DNA from: Opitutia bacterium UBA7350 | GTDB lineage: Bacteria > Verrucomicrobiota > Verrucomicrobiia > Opitutales > Coraliomargaritaceae | Direction: 5' to 3' | Length of the DNA: 64,000 nucleotides | Assembly (NCBI GenBank): GCA_949524905.1 | Contig: CATINC010000007.1 | Coordinates: 248,001 to 312,000, forward strand | Shown here: one piece after another, positions 22,407-30,454 of the stretch | How positions within the stretch are numbered: position 1 is the first letter of the stretch | Layout: each line of letters begins with the position of its first letter | Notes under the pieces: generated by a model | What the model was told of the DNA's origin: nothing | What the model saw: the letters and a program-made list of their open reading frames with translations, nothing else | Databases searched by the model: none | Program-made: the position numbers and the translations under genes

Positions 22407-24212
22407 TCAGTCGCCGACCTTGCGGTATTTTTTAACAACCCATTGGGCGCTGTAATTAATGATGAGTGAGATAAAAAAGAGGACGATACCAACCATGAAA
22501 AGAGCGCGGTAGTGGACACTCCCGTGGACCACTTCTCCCATTTCCTGAGCGATAATCCCAGTCATTGTGTGTACCGGTTGAAAGAATACCCCAATCCCTT
22601 CGGAGAAGTCGGGGATCGTGATTCGGTTGCCAGCACAAAGGAGTACCACCATGGTCTCGCCAATGACGCGACCAAAGCCCAGCATGACCGCTGAGATAAT
22701 GCCAGAGAGTGCGGTCGGCACAATAACACGTAAGGTCGTTTGCAACTGAGTGGCTCCCACAGCGTAGGATGCTTCTTTAAAGTGGCGAGGGATGTTGTTG
22801 ATCGCATCTTCGGCGAGGGTAAAGATCGTGGGGATTGCCATCAAGGCCAGCAGACAGCCTGCGGTAAAGGCATTGAGGCGCTCCTGAATCGGGAAGAAGG
22901 GCATCCATGATAAGAAGTCGAGCTGGGAAAATAGGCGGATGGCCTCCCCAAATACCACCACCCCGAAGAATCCAATTACGACGGAAGGAATGGCCGAGAC
23001 GAATTCAATGTAGGGTTTGATGAGATTGCGCTCTAACGGGCTGGCAATCTGGTTCACATAAATTGCGGCACCCACCCCGAAAGGGATCGCAAAAAATAGT
23101 GCAATGACGGAAATCAGGAGAGAGCCTACAAGGAGAGGGAGGAGGCCGTACCAATCTTGTTGATCGCTGGCTGTGATCCATTCTTTACCCATCAAGAAAG
23201 AGGCAAGCGTCCGAAGAAAGAGAGTTTTTGCGCTAGGATCCCACTGGGCGAGTTTCTCCAAATGCGCATCGTTGCTATCGAAGTAGAGCTCATTCAGCTC
23301 TTTAAAACGAAGGACTCGCTGAGCTAGCTCTGGATGACTGAAGTTCAGGGCTTCTGCATGTGCGAGGGCTACCTGAATCGAGAGCGCCTGCTTTCTCAGA
23401 ATTTCAGCATAGATGTCGTAGTTACTGGTGACTTCAAGCACAGCCATATCAAAGTCAATGGGTTTAATTTTGCGCTCAGTCGCATTATATTGTTCTTCAA
23501 GCAATTGAAGGTAAAGGAGCAAGTCAGATGCTTCTAAGGGAGTCTCTTGTTCGAGTTCCCCATAACGGAATTGCCGCTCTGTCCGAACTTCAATGGAGAT
23601 CTCGCCATTGTTTAAGGATTCTTTTAGGAGTAAAATAAAACGCGCGCGGTCTTCTTCATTAAGAATATAATTAGGATTTTTGACCGCTTCGATTTTTTTG
23701 GTGTAGTTGGCTAAAGTATCTCCAAGATTTTTGTTGGTGGTGTGCTGGTCGCGGATTTCAATCGCGACATCCATTTTTTCTTTGATAAAGCGGCGCATTT
23801 CGGACCCATTGCGCATATAGCCCATGAAAAAGGCTTTTGCTTCTGGCGTTCGAACAGTCACAGCAATTTCTTTTGCTGACATTCCGGAATCCTTCAGATG
23901 ATTGATCCAGTCCGCACGAATGTCGGTGAGGTAACGACTGAGAGCGGTGTAGTCGTCGCGCTTCTCTTTGAGAATATCTACATATTCTAAGCCCGAAAGG
24001 CGGTATTCTTTTAAGCTGGTATGATATAGCTTAAGAAAGCCTGCGCCCTCCTTAAAAAGGAAAAGCGTGATGAGTCCCAGAACTACAATTGCGATGGTTG
24101 CCGAACTGCCAAAGAAGGCTTTAATAATGCTATCCGAATCTTTACCAAAAGCGATGGCACGCTTTCGATGAAAGTCGGCTTGCTTTGGGTGCACTTTCTT
24201 TTCGGCAGACAT
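22407..24212 (-). CDS. pstC: Phosphate ABC transporter permease PstC with large N-terminal soluble insertion
   Basis: C-terminal half has [86 protein letters not shown]; about 300 residues lie between TM1 and the permease core. Confidence 0.93.
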   Translation of the reverse strand: MSAEKKVHPKQADFHRKRAIAFGKDSDSIIKAFFGSSATIAIVVLGLITLFLFKEGAGFLKLYHTSLKEYRLSGLEYVDILKEKRDDYTALSRYLTDIRADWINHLKDSGMSAKEIAVTVRTPEAKAFFMGYMRNGSEMRRFIKEKMDVAIEIRDQHTTNKNLGDTLANYTKKIEAVKNPNYILNEEDRARFILLLKESLNNGEISIEVRTERQFRYGELEQETPLEASDLLLYLQLLEEQYNATERKIKPIDFDMAVLEVTSNYDIYAEILRKQALSIQVALAHAEALNFSHPELAQRVLRFKELNELYFDSNDAHLEKLAQWDPSAKTLFLRTLASFLMGKEWITASDQQDWYGLLPLLVGSLLISVIALFFAIPFGVGAAIYVNQIASPLERNLIKPYIEFVSAIPSVVIGFFGVVVFGEAIRLFSQLDFLSWMPFFPIQERLNAFTAGCLLALMAIPTIFTLAEDAINNIPRHFKEASYAVGATQLQTTLRVIVPTALSGIISAVMLGFGRVIGETMVVLLCAGNRITIPDFSEGIGVFFQPVHTMTGIIAQEMGEVVHGSVHYRALFMVGIVLFFISLIINYSAQWVVKKYRKVGD

Positions 24213-24373
24213 TTATAAAAAAGATGGGAGTGGTTTTATCTAGAGAATGGCAGCTTAGAGCTTCAAATAGGTTTCAAAATAAGTTTGTAGCAAGCTTTTG
24301 TCTATTGGTTTGGAGAACGATAGACTGAATGCCAAGCCAACATTCTTAATTATGGAAAACTTTACATAAAACT

Positions 24374-24400
24374 AAAAAAACGCCTTGCTGAAGCAAAGCG
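24374..24400 (-). terminator. Rho-independent terminator between pstS and pstC
   Basis: On minus strand CGCTTTGC-TTCA-GCAAGGCG (one G:U pair) followed by T7. Confidence 0.75.
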
Positions 24401-24454
24401 CTGTGGAATTAAAGAGCCTGTCTCTAAAGGGACTGGAGGCGACTTTTTGCTCAC

Positions 24455-25282
24455 CTAGTAAACTGGAAGGAAATGGACCCGTTGGATGATTTCTTGCCCT
24501 TCTGGGCTTAGAGTGAAACCGATAAAATCGTTCGCAATGGGATCCAGTTGTTTGTTTCCATCGACCAGGTAGTAGAGTGGGCGTGCGAGCGGGTAGCCGA
24601 CTTCACTGGGATTGTAGCCATCGATCGGCAAAACCTTTACGCCCGGAGTGCCGGCATAGGCCAGACCCACATATCCAATCCCATTTGGATTATTGCGCAC
24701 TTCTGAGGCAATTTGCTCGTTCCCTGCCATTTTCTGGGTTTGCTGACCATAATCTCGCGAATTCATCCCCATCTTTTGGAAAGCACCATACGTACCAGAG
24801 GAGGTATTGCGAGTGTAGATTGAAATATCACCCGTTTGCATGGAAACGCCCGACCAGTCGGTGACGTCCCCAGAGAAGATTATTTCGATTTCCTCCAAGG
24901 TAATAGAATTCATAGGGTTGGCTTCATTCACAACAATAGCAATTCCGTCATAGGCCACCGGCACCTTCTTCATGTCGACTCCTTTAGCTTGTGCTTTAGC
25001 GACTTCCTTTTCCTTAGGGTCTCGTGAAGACATTCCAATCGCGGCGGTACCGTCAATAATGGAAGTGACTCCGGTTGAAGAACCTTCAGCCGCAATTTCA
25101 AATGCTACCGAGATGCCAACTGCATCCATTTTAGCACGAAAGGCCTCCGCTAATTGAGGTACCATTTTAGCCCCAAGGGTATCAGAGCCTTTAATAACGA
25201 GGGTTTTCTGGGCAAATGCTGGGCTCGCTATCAGGGCAAGCAAGCAGGAGGCGCTTAACAGTGTACGGTATATTTTTTGCAT
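24455..25282 (-). CDS. pstS: Phosphate ABC transporter substrate-binding protein
   Basis: Signal peptide [25 protein letters not shown], then [56 protein letters not shown]; start set to MQKIYRTLL. Confidence 0.93.
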   Translation of the reverse strand: MQKIYRTLLSASCLLALIASPAFAQKTLVIKGSDTLGAKMVPQLAEAFRAKMDAVGISVAFEIAAEGSSTGVTSIIDGTAAIGMSSRDPKEKEVAKAQAKGVDMKKVPVAYDGIAIVVNEANPMNSITLEEIEIIFSGDVTDWSGVSMQTGDISIYTRNTSSGTYGAFQKMGMNSRDYGQQTQKMAGNEQIASEVRNNPNGIGYVGLAYAGTPGVKVLPIDGYNPSEVGYPLARPLYYLVDGNKQLDPIANDFIGFTLSPEGQEIIQRVHFLPVY

Positions 25283-25300
25283 GATCAGTATTGAGTGTTT

Positions 25301-25330
25301 TGTGACGTTTGAATGAAACAGTAATGACAG
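25301..25330 (-). promoter_or_regulatory. Candidate Pho box
   Basis: Minus strand CTGTCAT-TACT-GTTTCAT-TCAA-ACGTCAC: three half-sites with 11-bp period, first matches CTGTCAT exactly; upstream of pstS. Confidence 0.6.
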
Positions 25331-25557
25331 TAATGACACTGCCTAAGTCAACGGTTTCCGCACGCGTTTGCAAATCCTCTGGTAAGCGAGTCCCTTAGAA
25401 AGTTGGTTAATTTACTTTGATAAGCCCGGAGCACGAAGGAGGCTCCGGGCTTTCTTGTGCCCAAGACGCACAAAATTTCAACCGCAACGAGGGGGAGCGT
25501 TCACCAAGTGGAAATTCTTTAACTAATGGCGTGGCTTAAAATAAAAAATAGAACTCT

Positions 25558-26045
25558 ATGCGGGTAAAAGTAGTTTTTATGATGTCTGAAATTTTCATGT
25601 TAATGGGATTCATGCTGGCGGCATATGCTATTGTCGCAAACAATTCCTTCCAAACTTTAGGAACTTTTTTGACTTCCAATAGCAAGCGCCCTTGGTGACT
25701 ATTGTGGCTTTGGATATGCAGCATCATGGTGATTACGGTAACCTGGGGTTGGCTTGCCAATGGCGGAGATCCTGCCTTTGGCCGCCTAAAATGCCAATGA
25801 GCACTACCTGGGTCTTTTTTGGGCTCATCGCCGGACGAGAGATTGGGATTGCATTAACGCTTAGGCAACGCAGCAAAAAGAAAATCACCAACCTGGTGTG
25901 CTTGGATGCCGGTAAAGCCTTTGCGGGGTCTGTCAACGCAGTCATGCTCGCACTTTTTCTCCCACTTCTGGCAACGCTGATTCAGGATACAGACAATGCT
26001 GTATCCGCCATCCCAACGGCTCTCGAGCACAGCACGCAACCCTAG
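25558..26045 (+). pseudogene. Degraded integral membrane protein gene (possibly transporter-like)
   Basis: Frame 1: MRVKVVFMMSEIFMLMGFMLAAYAIVANNSFQTLGTFLTSNSKRPW, TGA at 25696-25698, then the same frame continues LLWLWICSIMVITVTWGWLANGGDPAFGRLK; reading resumes after a 1-nt slip at an A tract (about 25788) as MPMSTTWVFFGLIAGREIGIAL...VMLALFLPLLATLIQ. Confidence 0.7.
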
Positions 26046-26102
26046 CTGAGCACCGCCACTCCAGACTTGCTTTTCAAGTGCCTCTTCTGCAAGGTTTTGA
26101 GC

Positions 26103-26495
26103 GTCGGCCTCGGCGTGCGGATGTTCGCTTGTCCTTTAGGATGAGAGGAAAGTCCGGACACCATCGGGCAGGATTCCCCGTGAAAACGGGGGCGCGGCTA
26201 GGCAACTGGTCGTGACGGATAGTGTCACAGAAAAGAAACCGCCTCGCGCTTGTCGTGAGGTAAGGGTGAAAAGGTGAGGTAAGAGCTCACCGCTCCGAAG
26301 GTAACGACGGAGGCAGGAAAAACCCAATCCGGTGCAAGGCAAAATAGGGAATCGGGCGGCCCGTCCTACGATTCCGGGTATGCCGCACCTCGCTTCGGCG
26401 AGGAGACCGCCCCGGCGGTCTAGATAAATGAGCATCCACCGAGACGCTTCAGCGAAACGGTGACAAAATCCGGCTTACAGCACTCCGGGGCCGAC
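26103..26495 (+). ncRNA. rnpB: RNase P RNA (bacterial type A-like)
   Basis: Conserved GAGGAAAGTCCGGACACC, later GGTGACAAAATCCGGCTTACAG; ends pair as P1 (GTCGGCCTCGG at 26103-26113 with CCGGGGCCGAC at 26485-26495). Confidence 0.95.
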
Positions 26496-26580
26496 ACCCT
26501 TACGCTTTGCCGAAGCAAGGGATAAGCGCTTGACAGCGCGCCCTTCGCCGTCCTTTTTCTTCCCTTCAACTTGAAAATTT

Positions 26581-26838
26581 ATGGCTAATACTAAATCAGC
26601 TCAAAAATACATTCGCAAGACCGAGAACCGCACGCTACAAAACCGTCAGGTTAAAAGTCGTCTGAAGACGCTTTCCAAGAAGGTCGATGCCGCCATTCAG
26701 ACAGGCGATAAAGAAGCGCTTGCCAGCGCCAGCAAAGACTACATCTCTGCGCTCGATAAAGCCGGGAAAACCGGACTCGTTCACGCCAACAAGATCGCAC
26801 GCCACAAGGCACGTTGCGCAAATCTTGTCTCGGCCTAG
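26581..26838 (+). CDS. rpsT: 30S ribosomal protein S20
   Basis: MANTKSAQKYIRKTENRTLQNRQVKSRLKTLSKKV...VHANKIARHKARCANLVSA. Confidence 0.95.
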   Translation: MANTKSAQKYIRKTENRTLQNRQVKSRLKTLSKKVDAAIQTGDKEALASASKDYISALDKAGKTGLVHANKIARHKARCANLVSA

Positions 26839-26866
26839 AAATTGTTGCCTTTGCGTCAGAATTTCA

Positions 26867-26900
26867 GCCTCGGATTCGCTTGCCGAACCGAGGCTTTTTT
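26867..26900 (+). terminator. Rho-independent terminator after rpsT
   Basis: GCCTCGG...CCGAGGC stem followed by T6. Confidence 0.85.
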
Positions 26901-26917
26901 GTAGCTCTAAATAGACT

Positions 26918-27742
26918 TTGAACGAAAGATCTGACCCAACTTTTGAACCACCCGCACTGGGTTTTCCGCCACCCTTCCTCGGACCGGAGCCCATGCGCTT
27001 ACCCGTTCTTGCTCTTAATGCCAATTGGGTGGCACTTGCCAAGCCCCCGACAATTGCAATGCGTGAGCATCCTTGGAGTCTAGACTTTCCGAATCTTGAT
27101 ACTGCCCTCAATGCTCAGTTACAAAAAGAGAAACCCGAACTCCTTCGGCTGGGCGCAAGCTGTTTTGGCTCTATTTATAATCTCGATCCCGAACATAGTG
27201 GCGTCGCTCTATTCGGTATAAACCGATCTGCGATTGCAAGTCTTCGCGAGCAATACGGTGACGGGCGTATCCGAGCGAGCATCCACTTTATAACTCAAGA
27301 CGATGGCGGCACCGAAACGCGCATCATAGATGCGCCGCTCCTCCCACACAATACCAAGCCCAAAATCATCCCCTCGACTGCCAAGGGTAAAAAATGCCGT
27401 ACCGAATTTTCTCGTATAGCCTGTGCTGGAGATTGGTGCCTGTGGGAGGCCAATGTAGGTTTTGCGCGTCCGCATCAGATACGTGCCCACGCTGCTCTTG
27501 CCGGCATTCCTATCATGGGTGATTTTCTCTACGGAGGCGCTGCGAGTCCAAATGCGCACGATCGCGGCAATGCCCATGGACGGAGTTTCACCGTCAAAAA
27601 GCCGCTTTTTGACGGGCTTGCAGCGCATCTCCATACCCTTGAGCTACCTCAAGCAGAGAGACCTATTGCCGCCCCTCGACCACGGCGTTTTGAAGCCTGC
27701 CTTCGTCGTTTGAAGCTCTCCGAGCCTTCAAATAAGGCCTAA
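26918..27742 (+). CDS. RluA-family pseudouridine synthase, divergent
   Basis: YNLDPEHSGVALFG aligns with HRLDxxTSGLLLF; ARPHQIRAHAALAGIPIMGDFLYGG matches the C-terminal RluA motif. Confidence 0.8.
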   Translation: MNERSDPTFEPPALGFPPPFLGPEPMRLPVLALNANWVALAKPPTIAMREHPWSLDFPNLDTALNAQLQKEKPELLRLGASCFGSIYNLDPEHSGVALFGINRSAIASLREQYGDGRIRASIHFITQDDGGTETRIIDAPLLPHNTKPKIIPSTAKGKKCRTEFSRIACAGDWCLWEANVGFARPHQIRAHAALAGIPIMGDFLYGGAASPNAHDRGNAHGRSFTVKKPLFDGLAAHLHTLELPQAERPIAAPRPRRFEACLRRLKLSEPSNKA

Positions 27743-27810
27743 AAAAGCTTTACAAACCGCAACTGATATGAGTTGTTTGAGGTTTTCCAATAAACCACCG
27801 CAAATTTATT

Positions 27811-27906
27811 ATGGGTAACCTCAAGAAGAAACGCCGTCTCAAAATGAACAACCACAAGCGTCGTAAGCGCTTGAAATCCAATCGCCACAAAAAGCGCACT
27901 TGGTAG
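27811..27906 (+). CDS. 31-aa highly basic protein, AURKAIP1/COX24-domain (bS22/mS38-like) candidate
   Basis: Manual translation [31 protein letters not shown]; followed by a strong terminator; not in the ORF track. Confidence 0.75.
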   Translation: MGNLKKKRRLKMNNHKRRKRLKSNRHKKRTW

Positions 27907-27955
27907 CGTCCCAGACGGCTCAATCCGCCCAAGCGGACAATCGAAATGTTTTTCC

Positions 27956-27987
27956 AAGACCCGGTTTAATTACCGGGTCTTTTTTTG
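27956..27987 (+). terminator. Rho-independent terminator
   Basis: AAGACCCGGT-ttaat-TACCGGGTCTT followed by T tract. Confidence 0.88.
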
Positions 27988-28051
27988 AGTCCGTGCGAAA
28001 ATGAAAGCGTCGGCAGGTTCCCGCACTTTAAGCGCACACCTTTCATCGGAG

Positions 28052-28345
28052 TTAAATCTTTAAATCGCGTAAGAGTTTCCAGTCGGCAACAAAGGGACCA
28101 GCGGGCAATAAGCTTGCGAGTGTGAGTAGGGCGGTCGTGCGGGATTTCCAAAAGCCCTTCCACTGGAGGAAGGCGGCTATCCCGACATAAAGCATCCAAA
28201 GCACCCCGTGCGCCATTCCGATTTGTTGAACGGCACTTGGGTCATCCCATAAGTATTTCATAGGCATGGCATACCCCAATAGTAGTAGAAAGGAAATGCC
28301 CTCCAGAAGTCCGGTCAATCGGAGTAAATTTAAGGCGGAGAGCAT
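28052..28345 (-). CDS. DUF3817 domain-containing membrane protein
   Basis: LRLTGLLEGISFLLLLGYAMPMKYLWDDPSAVQQIGMAHGVLWMLYV; C-terminal FVADWKLL. Confidence 0.85.
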   Translation of the reverse strand: MLSALNLLRLTGLLEGISFLLLLGYAMPMKYLWDDPSAVQQIGMAHGVLWMLYVGIAAFLQWKGFWKSRTTALLTLASLLPAGPFVADWKLLRDLKI

Positions 28346-28932
28346 TAACTTCCCGGTTTGATGGCGGGACTGCTCTGCAATTCAGGCGGCAGGGCATCGG
28401 CTGGATAGGTGGGAAAACTCAGTTGCGCTAGGCTGTGGTGAGGCACATCAAAGGTCGTTGCGCCTGCGCTACGGTCTACAATAACCCCAACTGCGACCGG
28501 GTCAGCGCCGTGTTTTCGGCATTGTGCCAGTGCTTCGATTACCCGACCACCGCGGGTGATCACGTCCTCAACGATCAAAACTTTTTCGCCCGGTTCAAAT
28601 TTAAAATTGCGCCTTAGTTCGAGTTGATCGTCTACTTTTTCGAGAAAAATAAAGCGGGTGCCTAAGAGGCGAGCGACCTCTTGCCCAATGACGAGGCCCC
28701 CCATTGCGGGGCCAACGACGGTCGTAGCGCCATAGACCTTGAGGTCCTCAATCATCATTTCTGCGAGGCGAGTGACCTTATCGATATACTGGCATACTTG
28801 GGCGCACTGGAAAAAATGCGCGCTGTGAAGCCCGGATCGTAGGAGGAAATGCCCTTCCAATAAGGCACCGCTTTCGCGGAATATAGAGAGAACTTCCTCG
28901 TTATTTTGCTTCATAGGCTTACTTTGGCTCAC
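28345..28932 (-). CDS. pyrE: Orotate phosphoribosyltransferase
   Basis: GHFLLRSGLHSAHFFQCAQV, VVGPAMGGLVIGQEVAR, VLIVEDVITRGGRVIEAL (PRPP-binding motif). Confidence 0.93.
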   Translation of the reverse strand: MSQSKPMKQNNEEVLSIFRESGALLEGHFLLRSGLHSAHFFQCAQVCQYIDKVTRLAEMMIEDLKVYGATTVVGPAMGGLVIGQEVARLLGTRFIFLEKVDDQLELRRNFKFEPGEKVLIVEDVITRGGRVIEALAQCRKHGADPVAVGVIVDRSAGATTFDVPHHSLAQLSFPTYPADALPPELQSSPAIKPGS

Positions 28933-29030
28933 AAGTAAGCGGCTGTGAAGCTGGAAATAAAAAATTTAACGCGGGGTACTCCGAAATGCCTCAGTGCCTG
29001 GATTTACTCGTCTCAAAAACGAGCGTGGCA

Positions 29031-29183
29031 TCATTTTAAATCGTCTGCCGAATCATCGACAGGTGTCATTTTAATCCAGCCATCTTCCTTTTTATTAGCA
29101 TTTTCCATGGAGCACAAGCAGCCGGTGAGAAAAAAAATAATACTTAAATTTAATACTATAAATGGATATAATAACTTATTCAT
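29031..29183 (-). CDS. Putative 50-aa lipoprotein
   Basis: Manual translation MNKLLYPFIVLNLSIIFFLTGCLCSMENANKKEDGWIKMTPVDDSADDLK; lipobox LTGC; AT-rich, no clear SD. Confidence 0.45.
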   Translation of the reverse strand: MNKLLYPFIVLNLSIIFFLTGCLCSMENANKKEDGWIKMTPVDDSADDLK

Positions 29184-29306
29184 ATAAATTTAATAACCTA
29201 ATAAATTAATTTTGTAAACCCTAATCAATGGAATCTAGCTTTTGTCAGCGGTTAAGCTTGTGGCTTGTGCTATGCCCTGCCTTAGCCCTATTTTAACTAT
29301 TCTTTC

Positions 29307-30452
29307 ATGCTATTTTTGCTACACCGCTACCTTTTTCGGCAAATCTCGACTGCCACCGCCTTAGCCTTGGCCTTATTTGTCTTTGTTCTGCTCTTGGGAA
29401 ATGCCATGGGCGATATTTTTGGTCTCATGTTAGCGGGCAAACTGGATGCCCTCTTATGTTTTAAGCTAGTGGCATTGTTGATCCCCTATGTGTCGGTATA
29501 TGCACTACCGCTCGGGATGTTGGCGGGAACCCTCATGGCGATGGGGCGCTTGTCTTCGCAGAATGAGATTACCGCCATGAAATCAGCCGGACTAGGCTTA
29601 GGGCAACTTACAAGCCCAGTCTTTTTACTCGCCTCTTTGGGAGTGGTGGTAGGATTGATCATCAATTTGCACTATGCGCCACAATCGCGAGCGGCCTATA
29701 AAGGCTTAATTGCCTCGGCAGTAACAGAAAATCCTTTGAGCTTTATTGAACCTCGCCGCTTTATAAATGAATTTCCTGGAGCGGTGATCTATGCCGGTAA
29801 TCGAGAAGGCGCTCTTTTGAACGATGTTTGGTTTTGGAAGCTGAATGACGATAGGGAAGTTGAGTTGTTCATCCGCGGGCGCGCCGGAAAAATCGATTAT
29901 CGTGAATCCGAAAATGCCATGACTTTAACCTTGATGGATGGAACCACTGAGCAACGAAAAACAGGTGGCGAAGCTGGTTTTAAAAATGCAGAATTTAACA
30001 TGTTGGATTTTGGGGAGCTTTCCTTTGAGTGGTCTCTGAATTCCGTCGTTGAAACTCAGGCAACACAGCCTACAAAGCTCAAATACTTGACCTTTGCGCA
30101 AAAGATGGCGCACCGAAAACAACTGATTGCATCCGAGATTGCAGCTGGCACTGGACTTTCAAAAGAACGCGTACAACTTCAGTTTCATCTTCAACAAAAT
30201 TGCGCCTATGCGTTCTCTGTATTTTCGCTGGCAATGTTTGCAATCCCCCTTGCTATCCGTGTGGGGCGACACGAAAGCTATGCAAATTTGGCACTCGCTT
30301 TGGTGGTGGCATTGATTTTTTATTCTCTAATGATCTCGGTTAATTGGTTACAGGGGATCGATTGGTTGCGTCCGGATTTATTAATTTGGCTACCCAATAT
30401 TCTTTTTCAGTCGCTTGGGATTTACCTATTAGCGCGTACTAACCGACACTAA
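29307..30452 (+). CDS. LptF/LptG-family (YjgP/YjgQ) LPS export permease
   Basis: LLHRYLFRQISTATALALALFVFVLLLG..., LPLGMLAGTLMAMGRLSSQNEITAMKSAGLG. Confidence 0.9.
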   Translation: MLFLLHRYLFRQISTATALALALFVFVLLLGNAMGDIFGLMLAGKLDALLCFKLVALLIPYVSVYALPLGMLAGTLMAMGRLSSQNEITAMKSAGLGLGQLTSPVFLLASLGVVVGLIINLHYAPQSRAAYKGLIASAVTENPLSFIEPRRFINEFPGAVIYAGNREGALLNDVWFWKLNDDREVELFIRGRAGKIDYRESENAMTLTLMDGTTEQRKTGGEAGFKNAEFNMLDFGELSFEWSLNSVVETQATQPTKLKYLTFAQKMAHRKQLIASEIAAGTGLSKERVQLQFHLQQNCAYAFSVFSLAMFAIPLAIRVGRHESYANLALALVVALIFYSLMISVNWLQGIDWLRPDLLIWLPNILFQSLGIYLLARTNRH

Positions 30453-30454
30453 AG

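Noticed and set aside
25696-25698. Possible UGA-to-Trp or selenocysteine recoding in the membrane-protein remnant
   Set aside because: Other genes in the window use TGA as a normal stop (for example pyrE neighbours, nuoI, nuoG), no SECIS-like element was evident, and a second independent frameshift in the same gene favours pseudogenisation.
25692-26045. ORF-track 117-aa + strand protein as a standalone gene
   Set aside because: Its N-terminal third is out of frame with the recognisable membrane-protein continuation; only the part from MPMSTTWVFF is meaningful, so it is treated as part of the pseudogene.
26496-26580. Structured leader between rnpB and rpsT as a possible S20 autoregulatory element
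   Set aside because: Some stem potential (CCCTT...AAGGG) but no specific resemblance I can support; it may simply be rnpB 3' processing/terminator sequence.
28945-29187. 80-aa + strand ORF
   Set aside because: No motif, AT-rich end, and the opposite strand encodes a more credible small lipoprotein.
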